A DNA stretch of 64,000 nucleotides from Solirubrobacter ginsenosidimutans (lineage in GTDB: Bacteria; Actinomycetota; Thermoleophilia; Solirubrobacterales; Solirubrobacteraceae): assembly GCF_027587205.1 (NCBI RefSeq), contig NZ_JAPDOD010000051.1:1-64000 (forward strand), written 5' to 3'. Made by a program: the position numbers and the translations under genes. The notes beneath the pieces are model-generated. The model was not told the DNA's origin. It did not search any database and saw nothing but the letters and a program-made list of their open reading frames with translations. Positions 42,169 through 49,506 of this stretch are shown one piece after another. The first letter of the stretch is position 1. The number at the start of each line of letters is the position of its first letter.

Positions 42169-43086
42169 ATGAAGGCGATCGTGGTGACGGATCAGGCTGC
42201 GGGCACGGCCGGGATGACGCTGGTGGAGCGGCCCGAGCCGCAGGCCGCGATCAACGACGTCGTCGTTGAGGTTCATGCGTCGGGATTCGTCCCCACTGAA
42301 CTGGCGTGGCCCTCGACCTGGACCGATCGCCTCGACCGCGACCGCGCACCGTCGATCCCGGGGCACGAGCTGGCCGGAGTGGTCACCGCTCTCGGCTATG
42401 GCACGACGGGGCTTTCGGTGGGACAGCGGGTGTTCGGCCTCGCGGAGTGGCATCGCGACGGCACCCTGGCCGAGCACGTGGCCGTCGAGGCACGCAACCT
42501 CGCGCCGCTGCCGGGCGACGTCGACTTCACGGTCGGCGCGAGCCTGCCGATCTCGGGCCTCACAGCGTGGCAAGGGCTGTTCGAGCACGGCCGCCTTCGG
42601 GCGGGACAGAGCGTCCTCGCGCACGGCGCCGCCGGCGCAGTCGGGACGATGGTGACGCAGCTCGCACGCGAGGCCGGCGCATATGTCATCGCTACGGGGC
42701 GCGCTGGGGACCGTCAGAAGGCGCTCGACTTCGGCGCGCAGGAGTTCGTCGACCTCGAGAACGACGCGCTGGAAGACGTCGGCGGAGTCGATCTCGTCTT
42801 CGACGTCATCGGCGGCGACATCCAGAAGCGATCCGCATGCCTGGTTCGCGCCGGAGGAACGCTGGTGACCATCGCCGGACCGCCCGAGGCGCGGCCCGCG
42901 GACGGCTTGGCGATCGACTTCGTCGTCGAGGCCGATCGTGCCCAACTGGGTGAGATCGTCCAGCGGGTCCGGGACGGACGACTGCGGACGAACATCGGCA
43001 CCGTCGCGACCCTCGACGATGCCGTCGCCGCCTTCAACCCGACCGAGCGGACCAAGGGGAAGACGATCATCCGCATTCGTCCGTAG
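42169..43086 (+). CDS. MDR-superfamily quinone oxidoreductase, copy 2
   Basis: 305 residues from the ATG at 42169, nine bases after GAGGAG; an ATG at 42148 would add seven residues. It aligns to copy 1 without gaps. The Rossmann motif reads VLAHGAAGAVGTMVTQLARE. Differences concentrate in the N-terminal substrate half (SGFVPTELAWPST versus SGFTSGELTWPST; LAEWHRDGTLAEHVAVEARN versus the copy 1 counterpart), while the C-terminal third is identical at DNA level. The copies may therefore differ in substrate while sharing the same dimer interface. Confidence 0.88.
   Translation: MKAIVVTDQAAGTAGMTLVERPEPQAAINDVVVEVHASGFVPTELAWPSTWTDRLDRDRAPSIPGHELAGVVTALGYGTTGLSVGQRVFGLAEWHRDGTLAEHVAVEARNLAPLPGDVDFTVGASLPISGLTAWQGLFEHGRLRAGQSVLAHGAAGAVGTMVTQLAREAGAYVIATGRAGDRQKALDFGAQEFVDLENDALEDVGGVDLVFDVIGGDIQKRSACLVRAGGTLVTIAGPPEARPADGLAIDFVVEADRAQLGEIVQRVRDGRLRTNIGTVATLDDAVAAFNPTERTKGKTIIRIRP
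42787..43041. repeat. 255-bp tract identical to 41817-42071
   Basis: Second copy of the identical tract. Surrounding sequence in the two genes is similar but clearly diverged, so a recent gene-conversion event is the likely cause. Confidence 0.9.
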
Positions 43087-43255
43087 GGACTCGCGACGCC
43101 GAACGGTCCTGCCGCCTCCTGGATCAGCGTCAACCGCGTGGCCACGCGGTGAAGGACCGATTGGTCCGCCGCGGAGTCCGGCGTCCGCGAAACGCTCCAA
43201 CGCCGCCCAGTCGGCCCTGAGGTCGACGCGGCGCGACGACGCCGCACGTGCCGGG

Positions 43256-43420
43256 TCAAGGCAGGTCGATGTCGGCCCCGATCGCAGCGTGATCGGATGC
43301 CTGGTCGACCTTCTCGGTGATGGTGTCGAAGAACGGCCACCGGTCGCTGGCGCCGAAGACGCCCTTCGGTCCGGCGGGCGTAGTAGCGGCGTGGTTTGCC
43401 CCGAACCTGCGTGTGCCCGG
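43256..43420 (-). pseudogene. C-terminal remnant of an endonuclease/exonuclease/phosphatase-like protein
   Basis: The minus-strand frame reads GVFGASDRWPFFDTITEKVD then QASDHAAIGADIDLP and stops at 43256. The ending S-D-H-x-x-I/V-x-A-D-I/L is the conserved last strand of the EEP (exonuclease III/DNase I-like) fold, in which the His is catalytic. The frame is closed upstream by a TGA at 43421-43423, leaving ~55 codons with no start or RBS. The rest of the gene is absent. Confidence 0.4.
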
Positions 43421-43544
43421 TCATGTACTTGACGCGGCCTCAAGGGCCGCTCAAAGGACCTCTAGAGAGTGCGGTAGCGAGTAGACGTCTTCGGAGGGGT
43501 AGGACCCCGTGGCGTGTTTTGGCTCTACTGCGCGGATTGTGCGA

Positions 43545-43617
43545 TGGGCCAGGGAGGGATCGAACCTCCGCGCGTCGGATTATGAGTCCGCTGCTCTAAC
43601 CGCTGAGCTACTGGCCC
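43545..43617 (-). tRNA. tRNA with CAU anticodon (tRNA-Ile2 or elongator tRNA-Met)
   Basis: 73 nt. The minus strand folds as a tRNA with acceptor GGGCCAG/CTGGCCC, D arm AGCTCAGCGGTTAGAGCA, anticodon loop CTCATAA (CAU), T arm GGAGG-TTCGATC-CCTCC and discriminator A. CCA is not encoded. The GACTCATAATC-like stem and D arm resemble bacterial tRNA-Ile2, whose CAU is modified to lysidine, but an elongator Met tRNA cannot be ruled out by eye. Confidence 0.93.
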
Positions 43618-43684
43618 GATTGAACGGCACAAGGCTAACCGTGTTCTTACGCTTCTCTGACGCGACGGCGGTTGACTGGCTCTC

Positions 43685-44398
43685 ATGTCCAACTCCGCCA
43701 AGCGTAAGTTCGCGGCAGGTGCCGTCGGTCTCGCGGTCCTTGCGGGAGGCGGTGGCGCGTACGCCGCCGGAACCTCTGGCACGATTTCCAAGACGGCGAA
43801 GCCGGCTGACCGTGCCGCCGAGCAGAAGGCGTTTCTCGACGACGTCGCCAAGCGGCTGAACGTCACACGCGACCAGCTCGACGCCGCGGTCAAGGGCGCG
43901 GCCGAGGCCCGGATCGACGCTGCGGTCACCGCCGGCACGCTCACCAAGGACCAGGGCGACGCGGCCAAGAAGCGGATCGAGAGCGGCGACGTCGGCGGGC
44001 TCGGCGGCGGGCTCGGCTTCGGCGGACCCGGTGGCCCCGGCGGCCCGGGTGGCCCTGGCGGTCACTTCGGCGGGCGCGGGTTCGGGTTCGGCGGCCTCGA
44101 CGGCGCGGCCGCATACCTCGGGCTGACCGAGGACGCGCTGCACACGCAGCTCGAGAGCGGCAAGTCCCTTGCGGATGTCGCGAAGGCGCAGAACAAGGAC
44201 GTCGCCGGCCTCAAGGCGGCGATGAAGGACGCGCTGACCAAGCAGCTCGATCAGGCGGTCACGGACAAGAAGCTGACCGCCGATCAGCGCACCAAGATCC
44301 TCGCCGACGCCGACAAGCGCCTCGACGACATCATCAACAACACCCGCCCCAAGGGCGGCCCCGGGCCCGGCGGGCCTGGTCGCGGGCACTGGCGCTAG
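43685..44398 (+). CDS. secreted Gly-rich protein with two helical halves
   Basis: 237 residues. Signal peptide SAKRKFAAGAVGLAVLAGGG ending near AYA-A. The mature protein has two helical segments (residues ~38-100, FLDDVAKRLNVTRDQLDAAV; ~138-215, AAYLGLTEDALHTQLESGKS) separated by a Gly/Pro/Phe-rich linker (GGPGGPGGPGGPGGH). Both helical parts show the pattern L-x-x-x-A-x-x-L-x-V/L-T-x-x-x-L seen in an unnamed actinobacterial family of exported helical proteins. The C terminus is Gly-rich (GPGPGGPGRGHWR). It convergently overlaps the metalloprotease gene by four nt (CTAG). The function is unknown. Confidence 0.7.
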   Translation: MSNSAKRKFAAGAVGLAVLAGGGGAYAAGTSGTISKTAKPADRAAEQKAFLDDVAKRLNVTRDQLDAAVKGAAEARIDAAVTAGTLTKDQGDAAKKRIESGDVGGLGGGLGFGGPGGPGGPGGPGGHFGGRGFGFGGLDGAAAYLGLTEDALHTQLESGKSLADVAKAQNKDVAGLKAAMKDALTKQLDQAVTDKKLTADQRTKILADADKRLDDIINNTRPKGGPGPGGPGRGHWR

Positions 44399-45582
44399 GC
44401 GCTCGCCGCAACTCTTCGCGCGAGCGCCGGGGTGGGCGCGAGCACGAGCGTGACGGTGTCGCCGTGGGCTTCCACGGTGGCACCGTCGACACGCGCCACC
44501 GGCGCGGCGCGCAGCGCGGTCTCGAACTCGCGCGCGTCACGCGGAGTGTCCCACCGCCAGCGCATGACGAGGACGTCGGCGGCGCGGCACGGCGGCGGTG
44601 AGCCGCAGCTCGCCGCGCCCTTCTGCCAGAGCTCGTAGCGATCCCCTCCCCACCCGGCGGCCGCCGCCTCGGCGTTCCCTCCGAGCAGCTCGTTCGTCTG
44701 CCACTCGCCCCACGTCCCGCTCAGCGTCCGACGCCAATCGTCGTGCAGCGGCACCGCCAGGCGCACCGGCAGGGGCGTTTCCACCGCCACCCACTTCTCG
44801 GGGTGCATGACCTGCTCAGTGCTGTCGGGCACCCGCACGCGGTCGGCGAGATCGACCAGCTTCCAGGTCCCGGCGCCCTGCTGGCGCAGCGCCTGCGCGA
44901 ACTGCATGCCACCGACGTAGGGCCAGAGCAGCTGATCCTGGAGGAACTTCGGGAGGTCCGGCCCGGTCTCCAGCGCGGACGCCAGCGCGCCGGAGAGCGC
45001 CTTCTCGGCCCCGATGTAGCGCAGCAGGTACTGCTGCATGACGAGCGTCGCGGTGCCTTCGACCAGGGCGAGCCGGGCCAGCGCGGCGTCGTCGCTCTCC
45101 CCCTCGCTCAGCGCGAGCCCGAAGCGCTGATCCTCCAGCGCGTGGGTCAGCTCGTGGGCGAGGACCATTTCGCTCAGCGCGTCGGGTGTCGTCCCGGAGA
45201 CGATCCGCAGCCGCTTGGAGCGGGGGTCGTAGTAGCCGGCGACGCCTTCGCCGAAGACCGACGCCGAGATCGCGCGCAGGTCGACGCGCGGCTCGATCAG
45301 GCCGAGCAGCTTGAGCACCTCCTCGTCGGCGCGGCGGCGCGCCTCGGGGTAGGAGCGATCGAGATCCTCGAGGCCCTCGCGGCGCGCCTGTGCGGGGGAA
45401 ACGGACTGCGGGACCGGGCGCGAGCGGAACCGCAGCCCGCGCAGCACCTCGACGCGCGAGGCGATCGTGGCGACCGACGCGGTCTTGGCCGCCGGGCGGG
45501 GCGCCGGGGTGTCGTCCTCCAGCACGAGGAGCCCGATCAACCCTGCAAGAACGATCGCAAAAGCGGCCCAAAGCGTGCGCAT
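44395..45582 (-). CDS. membrane-anchored zinc metalloprotease-like protein
   Basis: 395 residues from the ATG at 45582. One N-terminal membrane helix (LWAAFAIVLAGLIGLLVL) serves as anchor or uncleaved signal. The zincin motif is VLAHELTHALEDQRFG (HExxH), with a downstream EGTATLVMQQYL segment that could supply the third ligand (Glu), as in gluzincins. The rest (GVAGYYDPRSKRLRIVSG; PVRLAVPLHDDWRRTLSGTW) matches a group of uncharacterised actinobacterial putative peptidases. It probably works outside the cytoplasmic membrane. The stop overlaps the convergent Gly-rich gene. Confidence 0.72.
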   Translation of the reverse strand: MRTLWAAFAIVLAGLIGLLVLEDDTPAPRPAAKTASVATIASRVEVLRGLRFRSRPVPQSVSPAQARREGLEDLDRSYPEARRRADEEVLKLLGLIEPRVDLRAISASVFGEGVAGYYDPRSKRLRIVSGTTPDALSEMVLAHELTHALEDQRFGLALSEGESDDAALARLALVEGTATLVMQQYLLRYIGAEKALSGALASALETGPDLPKFLQDQLLWPYVGGMQFAQALRQQGAGTWKLVDLADRVRVPDSTEQVMHPEKWVAVETPLPVRLAVPLHDDWRRTLSGTWGEWQTNELLGGNAEAAAAGWGGDRYELWQKGAASCGSPPPCRAADVLVMRWRWDTPRDAREFETALRAAPVARVDGATVEAHGDTVTLVLAPTPALARRVAASA

Positions 45583-45690
45583 TCGCGCGAAAGCGTAGGA
45601 CCCTGTCAATCACAGCAAGATCCCGCAGCGCGCTGCGTTGGAGTGCTCAGTAGGCTAGTTCGAGCGTTGGCGGGCACCGATGGTGAGGAA

Positions 45691-46434
45691 ATGAGCGCCG
45701 GAACCGGTGAGGAGACTGTTCCCCTGCTTCGGGCACGGCTCGAACGCACGGAGCAACAAGCAGCATCCCGTCAGCGCCAATTGGAGCGCTACGCCGCCGA
45801 CCTCCGAGAGGTCTTCAAACAGGAGCGCGCCCGCGCGCAGGAGCTCCGGCGCTCGTATCGCGCGACCGTTCGGGCACTTTCGAACGCCGTCGAGGCGCGC
45901 GATGCGTATACCGGCAAGCATGCCGAGCGCGTCACCGCCTATGGGATGGAACTCGCCCGCGCCGTGGGGATCTCCCTCGAGGAGTCGCCGCAGATCGAGT
46001 TCGGCTTCCTGCTGCACGACATCGGCAAGGTCGCGGTGCCGGACGCGATCCTGTTCAAGACCAGCCGGCTCACGGATGAGGAGTACACGCTGATCGCCCA
46101 GCACCCTGTCGTCGGCGCAGAGATCCTGCGCGACGTCGACTTCCTCGGCGAGGGCAAGCTCGTCGTCCGCCACCACCACGAACGGTGGGACGGCACCGGC
46201 TATCCGGACGGGCTCGCCGGCGAGGAGATCCCGCTCGCCGCCCGTGTGTTCTCCGTCGCCGACACACTCGACGCGCTGACCACGGACCGCCCCTACCGTC
46301 CGGCCTCGGACTGGGCGCACGCCCGCGAGGAGATCCGGCGCGTCACCGGCACGCAGTTCGATCCCGCGGTCGTCGCAGCGTTCGACGCGATCCCCGACTC
46401 CGAGTTCGAGCGGCTCCGAGCGGGGGCGATGTGA
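45691..46434 (+). CDS. HD-GYP domain phosphodiesterase
   Basis: 247 residues. A helical leader with coiled-coil character (LERTEQQAASRQRQLERYAA; FKQERARAQELRRSYRATVR) precedes an HD-GYP domain: FGFLLHDIGKVAVPDAIL carries the metal-binding HD, and RHHHERWDGTGYPDGLAGEE has the HHE and DGxGYP motifs. HD-GYP enzymes hydrolyse cyclic di-GMP. The start is the ATG at 45691, very close to GAGG, so the exact start is a little uncertain. It is the first gene of a five-gene plus-strand operon and overlaps the response regulator gene by GTGA. Confidence 0.88.
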   Translation: MSAGTGEETVPLLRARLERTEQQAASRQRQLERYAADLREVFKQERARAQELRRSYRATVRALSNAVEARDAYTGKHAERVTAYGMELARAVGISLEESPQIEFGFLLHDIGKVAVPDAILFKTSRLTDEEYTLIAQHPVVGAEILRDVDFLGEGKLVVRHHHERWDGTGYPDGLAGEEIPLAARVFSVADTLDALTTDRPYRPASDWAHAREEIRRVTGTQFDPAVVAAFDAIPDSEFERLRAGAM

Positions 46435-46805
46435 CCCGGACGATCCTGATCGTCGACGATGACCCGATGATCCGCAAACTGATCGCGACGACGCTCGAGG
46501 ACATCTCGGGCTATCGCCTGCAGGAGGCGGGTGACGGGGTCGAGGCGATCGAACGCGCGGTCACCACGAAGCCGGAGATCGTCTTCCTCGACGTCGACAT
46601 GCCGCGCCTGAACGGGATCGAGACGTGCCGGCGCCTGCGCTCTGACCCCGCGACGGCGGGCGCGACGATCGTGATGCTGACCGGCGATTCGGGCGACGTG
46701 GTCGAGCGCGGGGCGCAGGACGCGGGTGCGGACCTCTTCCTGACCAAGCCGTTCTCGCCGCTGCACCTGCTGCGGCTCGTCGATCGGATCGGCGCGGCGC
46801 GCTAA
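46431..46805 (+). CDS. single-domain response regulator
   Basis: 124 residues from a GTG overlapping the HD-GYP stop. It is a bare receiver domain: acidic pocket ILIVDDDPMIRKL, phospho-acceptor Asp in VFLDVDMPRLNG (~residue 53), Thr in IVMLTGDSG and Lys in FLTKPFSPLHLL. With no output domain it may control the adjacent HD-GYP protein by direct contact, as split HD-GYP response regulators do (inference). Confidence 0.9.
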   Translation: MTRTILIVDDDPMIRKLIATTLEDISGYRLQEAGDGVEAIERAVTTKPEIVFLDVDMPRLNGIETCRRLRSDPATAGATIVMLTGDSGDVVERGAQDAGADLFLTKPFSPLHLLRLVDRIGAAR

Positions 46806-47846
46806 GTGAAGCTCGGGGTCCACATCGGCTATTGGGGCCTCGGCCTCACCGCGGCGCAGCAGCTCGAGCTGGTGCTGGAAGCCGAGCGGCTCGGCTACGA
46901 CTCGGTCTGGACCGCGGAGGCCTACGGCTCCGACGCCGCGACGATCCTCGCGTGGCTGGCGCAGGCGACGACGACGATCAAGCTCGGCTCGGCGATCTTC
47001 CAGATGCCCGGCCGGTCGGCGGCGATGACGGCGATGACCGCCGCGACGCTCGACCAGCTCTCCGACGGGCGGATGCTGCTCGGGATCGGCACCAGCGGCC
47101 CGCAGGTGGCCGAGGGCTGGCACGGGCAGCGGTTCGCTCATCAGTTGCAGCGCACGCGCGAGTACGTGGCCGTGGTGCGCATGGCGCTCGCGCGCGAGCG
47201 GGTCGTCTTCGACGGCGAGACGCTCACGCTGCCGCTGCCCGACGGCCCGGGCAAGGCGCTGAAGCTGACGATCTCGCCCGTCCAGGAGCGGATCCCGATC
47301 TACATCGCCGCGATCGGGCCGAAGAACACGACCCTGGCGGCGGAGATCGCCGACGGCTGGCTGCCGACGCTGTTCTCCCCCGAGCACGTCGGCGAGTTCC
47401 TGCCGCTGCTCGAGGACGGCTTCGCCCGCGCCGGCGGCGGCAAGGGCTTCGCGGACTTCGACATCGTCCCGACGGTCACCGCGATGGTGTCCGACGACCG
47501 CGACTCCGCTCGCGACGCGATGCGCCACTACGTCGCCCTCTACGTCGGCGGGATGGGCTCGCGCAAGCAGAACTTCTACAACGCGCTGGTGCGACGGTAC
47601 GGCTTCGAGGAGGCCGCGGACACCGTCCAGGAGCTGTACCTGGAGGGCCGCAAGGACGAGGCGGCCGCCGCGCTCCCGGCCGAGCTGATCGACACGCTGT
47701 GCCTGGTCGGGCCGCCGGACGTCGTGCGTGAGCGACTCGCGGTCTACCGCGACGCGGGCGTCGGCACGCTGATGATCTCGCCGATGGCGTGGACGTTCGA
47801 GGACCGGCTGGCGCAGCTGCGCGCGGTCGCCGAGCTGACGGAGTGA
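46806..47846 (+). CDS. LLM-class F420-dependent oxidoreductase
   Basis: 346 residues from a GTG directly after the response regulator stop (TAAGTG). Luciferase-like TIM barrel of the F420 type: LGVHIGYWGLGLTAAQQLEL, ERLGYDSVWTAEAYGSDAAT, IKLGSAIFQMPGRSAAMTAM, SDGRMLLGIGTSGPQVAEGW, YIAAIGPKNTTLAAEIADGW. The S-G-P-Q-V-x-E-G-W motif is typical of the MSMEG_2256-type subgroup of actinobacteria. The substrate is unknown. Ends GTGA with the GNAT gene. Confidence 0.9.
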   Translation: MKLGVHIGYWGLGLTAAQQLELVLEAERLGYDSVWTAEAYGSDAATILAWLAQATTTIKLGSAIFQMPGRSAAMTAMTAATLDQLSDGRMLLGIGTSGPQVAEGWHGQRFAHQLQRTREYVAVVRMALARERVVFDGETLTLPLPDGPGKALKLTISPVQERIPIYIAAIGPKNTTLAAEIADGWLPTLFSPEHVGEFLPLLEDGFARAGGGKGFADFDIVPTVTAMVSDDRDSARDAMRHYVALYVGGMGSRKQNFYNALVRRYGFEEAADTVQELYLEGRKDEAAAALPAELIDTLCLVGPPDVVRERLAVYRDAGVGTLMISPMAWTFEDRLAQLRAVAELTE

Positions 47847-48313
47847 ACCTCCAGCCCCTGACGCGGGGCAACATGGGCGCGCTGACCGAGCTCGCGCGCA
47901 TGTGCGACGAGAGCTATCTGGAGTGGACGGCCCCCGGCTGGGTCGTCCCGGTCGCGCCGCTGCGGTGGGCGGATCGCTACCTCGAGGCGGATGCGTTCGC
48001 CCTGCTCGGGTGGGATGACGACACGCTGATCACCTCGGTCGCGTTTCGCTCCTACTCGGCGACCGTGGCGCATGTCGGGCTCGTGTTCGTGCGCCCTTCG
48101 CACTGGCGGCGGGGCATCGCGGGGCGGATGATGGGGCTCGCCGAGAGCGAGATGCGCTCCCGCGGCTATGAGCGCGAGCGCCTCTGGACGCCGCTGGGAG
48201 CCCCCGCGGAGCAGTTCTACCAAGCGCAGGGCTGGGAACGCGACGGCCGTCGCGAGTGGCACCCGTGGGTAGGGCTGGAGATGATCGGCTATGCGAAGGA
48301 GCTCGGCGCGTGA
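47843..48313 (+). CDS. GNAT-family acetyltransferase
   Basis: 156 residues from the GTG overlapping the preceding stop. Motif A of GNAT enzymes is clear: VGLVFVRPSHWRRGIAGRMM with the R-R-G-I-A-G pyrophosphate loop, then a late helix EQFYQAQGWERDGRRE (motif B). The N-terminal substrate segment (YLEWTAPGWVVP) is typical of proteins of unknown substrate in this group. It ends in GTGA with the glycosyltransferase gene. Confidence 0.85.
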   Translation: MNLQPLTRGNMGALTELARMCDESYLEWTAPGWVVPVAPLRWADRYLEADAFALLGWDDDTLITSVAFRSYSATVAHVGLVFVRPSHWRRGIAGRMMGLAESEMRSRGYERERLWTPLGAPAEQFYQAQGWERDGRREWHPWVGLEMIGYAKELGA

Positions 48314-49506
48314 GGGTGCTGCTCGGGGCGTTCGGCGACCCGGGGCACGCGTTCCCGATCATCGCGCTGGGCTCGGAGCTGGTCACCCGCGGGCATGAAG
48401 TCGCGATCGAGACCTGGCAGCGCTGGCGTGAGCCCTGCGAGGCCGCGGGCGTGGTCTTCTCCCCCGCGCCGGAGTATCAGGTCTTCCCCACCCGCGAACG
48501 GCCGCTGAAGCCCTACGAGGCCGCCGTGCTCGCCGCGCGGGTGACCCAGGCGTTCGTGCGCTCGTTCGAGCCGGACGTGGTGGTCTCGGACATCCTGACG
48601 GTCGCACCCGCGTTGGCGGCGGAGCTGGAGGGCGTGCCGGTGGCGACGGTGATCCCGCACGTGCACCCGGACCTCCCGCCGGGCTTCCCACCGTTCTCGA
48701 TCGGCGCCCGCAAGCCGCGGACGCGGGTCGGCGCGGCGCTCTGGAAGCAGACGGACCGCGCTGTGGCGGTCGGGCTGGACCAGGGACGACGGGAGTACAA
48801 CGACTGCCGGGCGCGATTGGGGTTGCCGCCCTTGCCCTGGACGCACACGGGTCTTTCCCGCTCGCTGACGATGGTCGCGACGCTGCCGCAGCTCGAGTAC
48901 CCGCGGGAGTGGCCGTCGTGGTGCCGCGTCGTCGGTCCGCTGCTGTGGGAGCCGGGCGGGCCGCTGGTCGAGCCGGTGCCCGGGGACGAGCCGGTGGTGC
49001 TGGTGGCGCCTTCGACGTCGCAGGATCCCTCTGGATCGCTGTTGCGGGCGTGCTTGGAAGGCTTGGCCGATGAGCCGGTGCGGGTCGTGGCGATCGGCGC
49101 GTCAGATGCTGTGGCCGCACCCGCGAACACCGTTCTGGCGCCGTGGATGTCCTACGCGCGCACGATGCCGCGCTGCGACCTCGTGATCACCCACGGCGGC
49201 CATGGGACGCTTGCTCGGGCGCTCGTGTCCGGCTGCCCGGTGGTCGTCGTGCCCGCCGGGGGCGATATGGCGGAGAACGCCGCGCGGGTCGACTGGGCGG
49301 GTGTGGGCGTGCGGCTCGCTCCGCGCTTCTGCACCCCGTGGGGCGTGCGGCTCGCGGTGCGGCGGGCGCTGGGGATGCCGGAGCTGCGGGCGCGGGCGGC
49401 GGAGATCGCCGCGTGGTCGTTCGCGAACCCGGGTACCGCCACCGCCGCGGCCCAGCTGGAGCGCTGGGCCGCGACGACAGGCGTGGCTACGGCGCCGGCG
49501 GAGTAG
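48310..49506 (+). CDS. GT1/MGT-like glycosyltransferase
   Basis: 398 residues from the GTG at 48310. The N-terminal GT-B half starts VRVLLGAFGDPGHAFPIIAL; the C-terminal nucleotide-binding half contains DLVITHGGHGTLARALVSGC then PVVVVPAGGDMAENAARVDW, the HGG...P...D/N-Q-like site of macrolide and UDP-glycosyltransferases. Such enzymes glycosylate small molecules including antibiotics and lipids. It is the last gene of the operon; its end overlaps the convergent dehydrogenase gene by 20 nt. Confidence 0.87.
   Translation: MRVLLGAFGDPGHAFPIIALGSELVTRGHEVAIETWQRWREPCEAAGVVFSPAPEYQVFPTRERPLKPYEAAVLAARVTQAFVRSFEPDVVVSDILTVAPALAAELEGVPVATVIPHVHPDLPPGFPPFSIGARKPRTRVGAALWKQTDRAVAVGLDQGRREYNDCRARLGLPPLPWTHTGLSRSLTMVATLPQLEYPREWPSWCRVVGPLLWEPGGPLVEPVPGDEPVVLVAPSTSQDPSGSLLRACLEGLADEPVRVVAIGASDAVAAPANTVLAPWMSYARTMPRCDLVITHGGHGTLARALVSGCPVVVVPAGGDMAENAARVDWAGVGVRLAPRFCTPWGVRLAVRRALGMPELRARAAEIAAWSFANPGTATAAAQLERWAATTGVATAPAE

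Noticed and set aside
43496..43508. Small hairpin GGGGT/ACCCC downstream of the CAU tRNA as its terminator
   Set aside because: Only five base pairs with a 3-nt loop, no T-run, and nearly 40 nt from the tRNA end; too weak to list.
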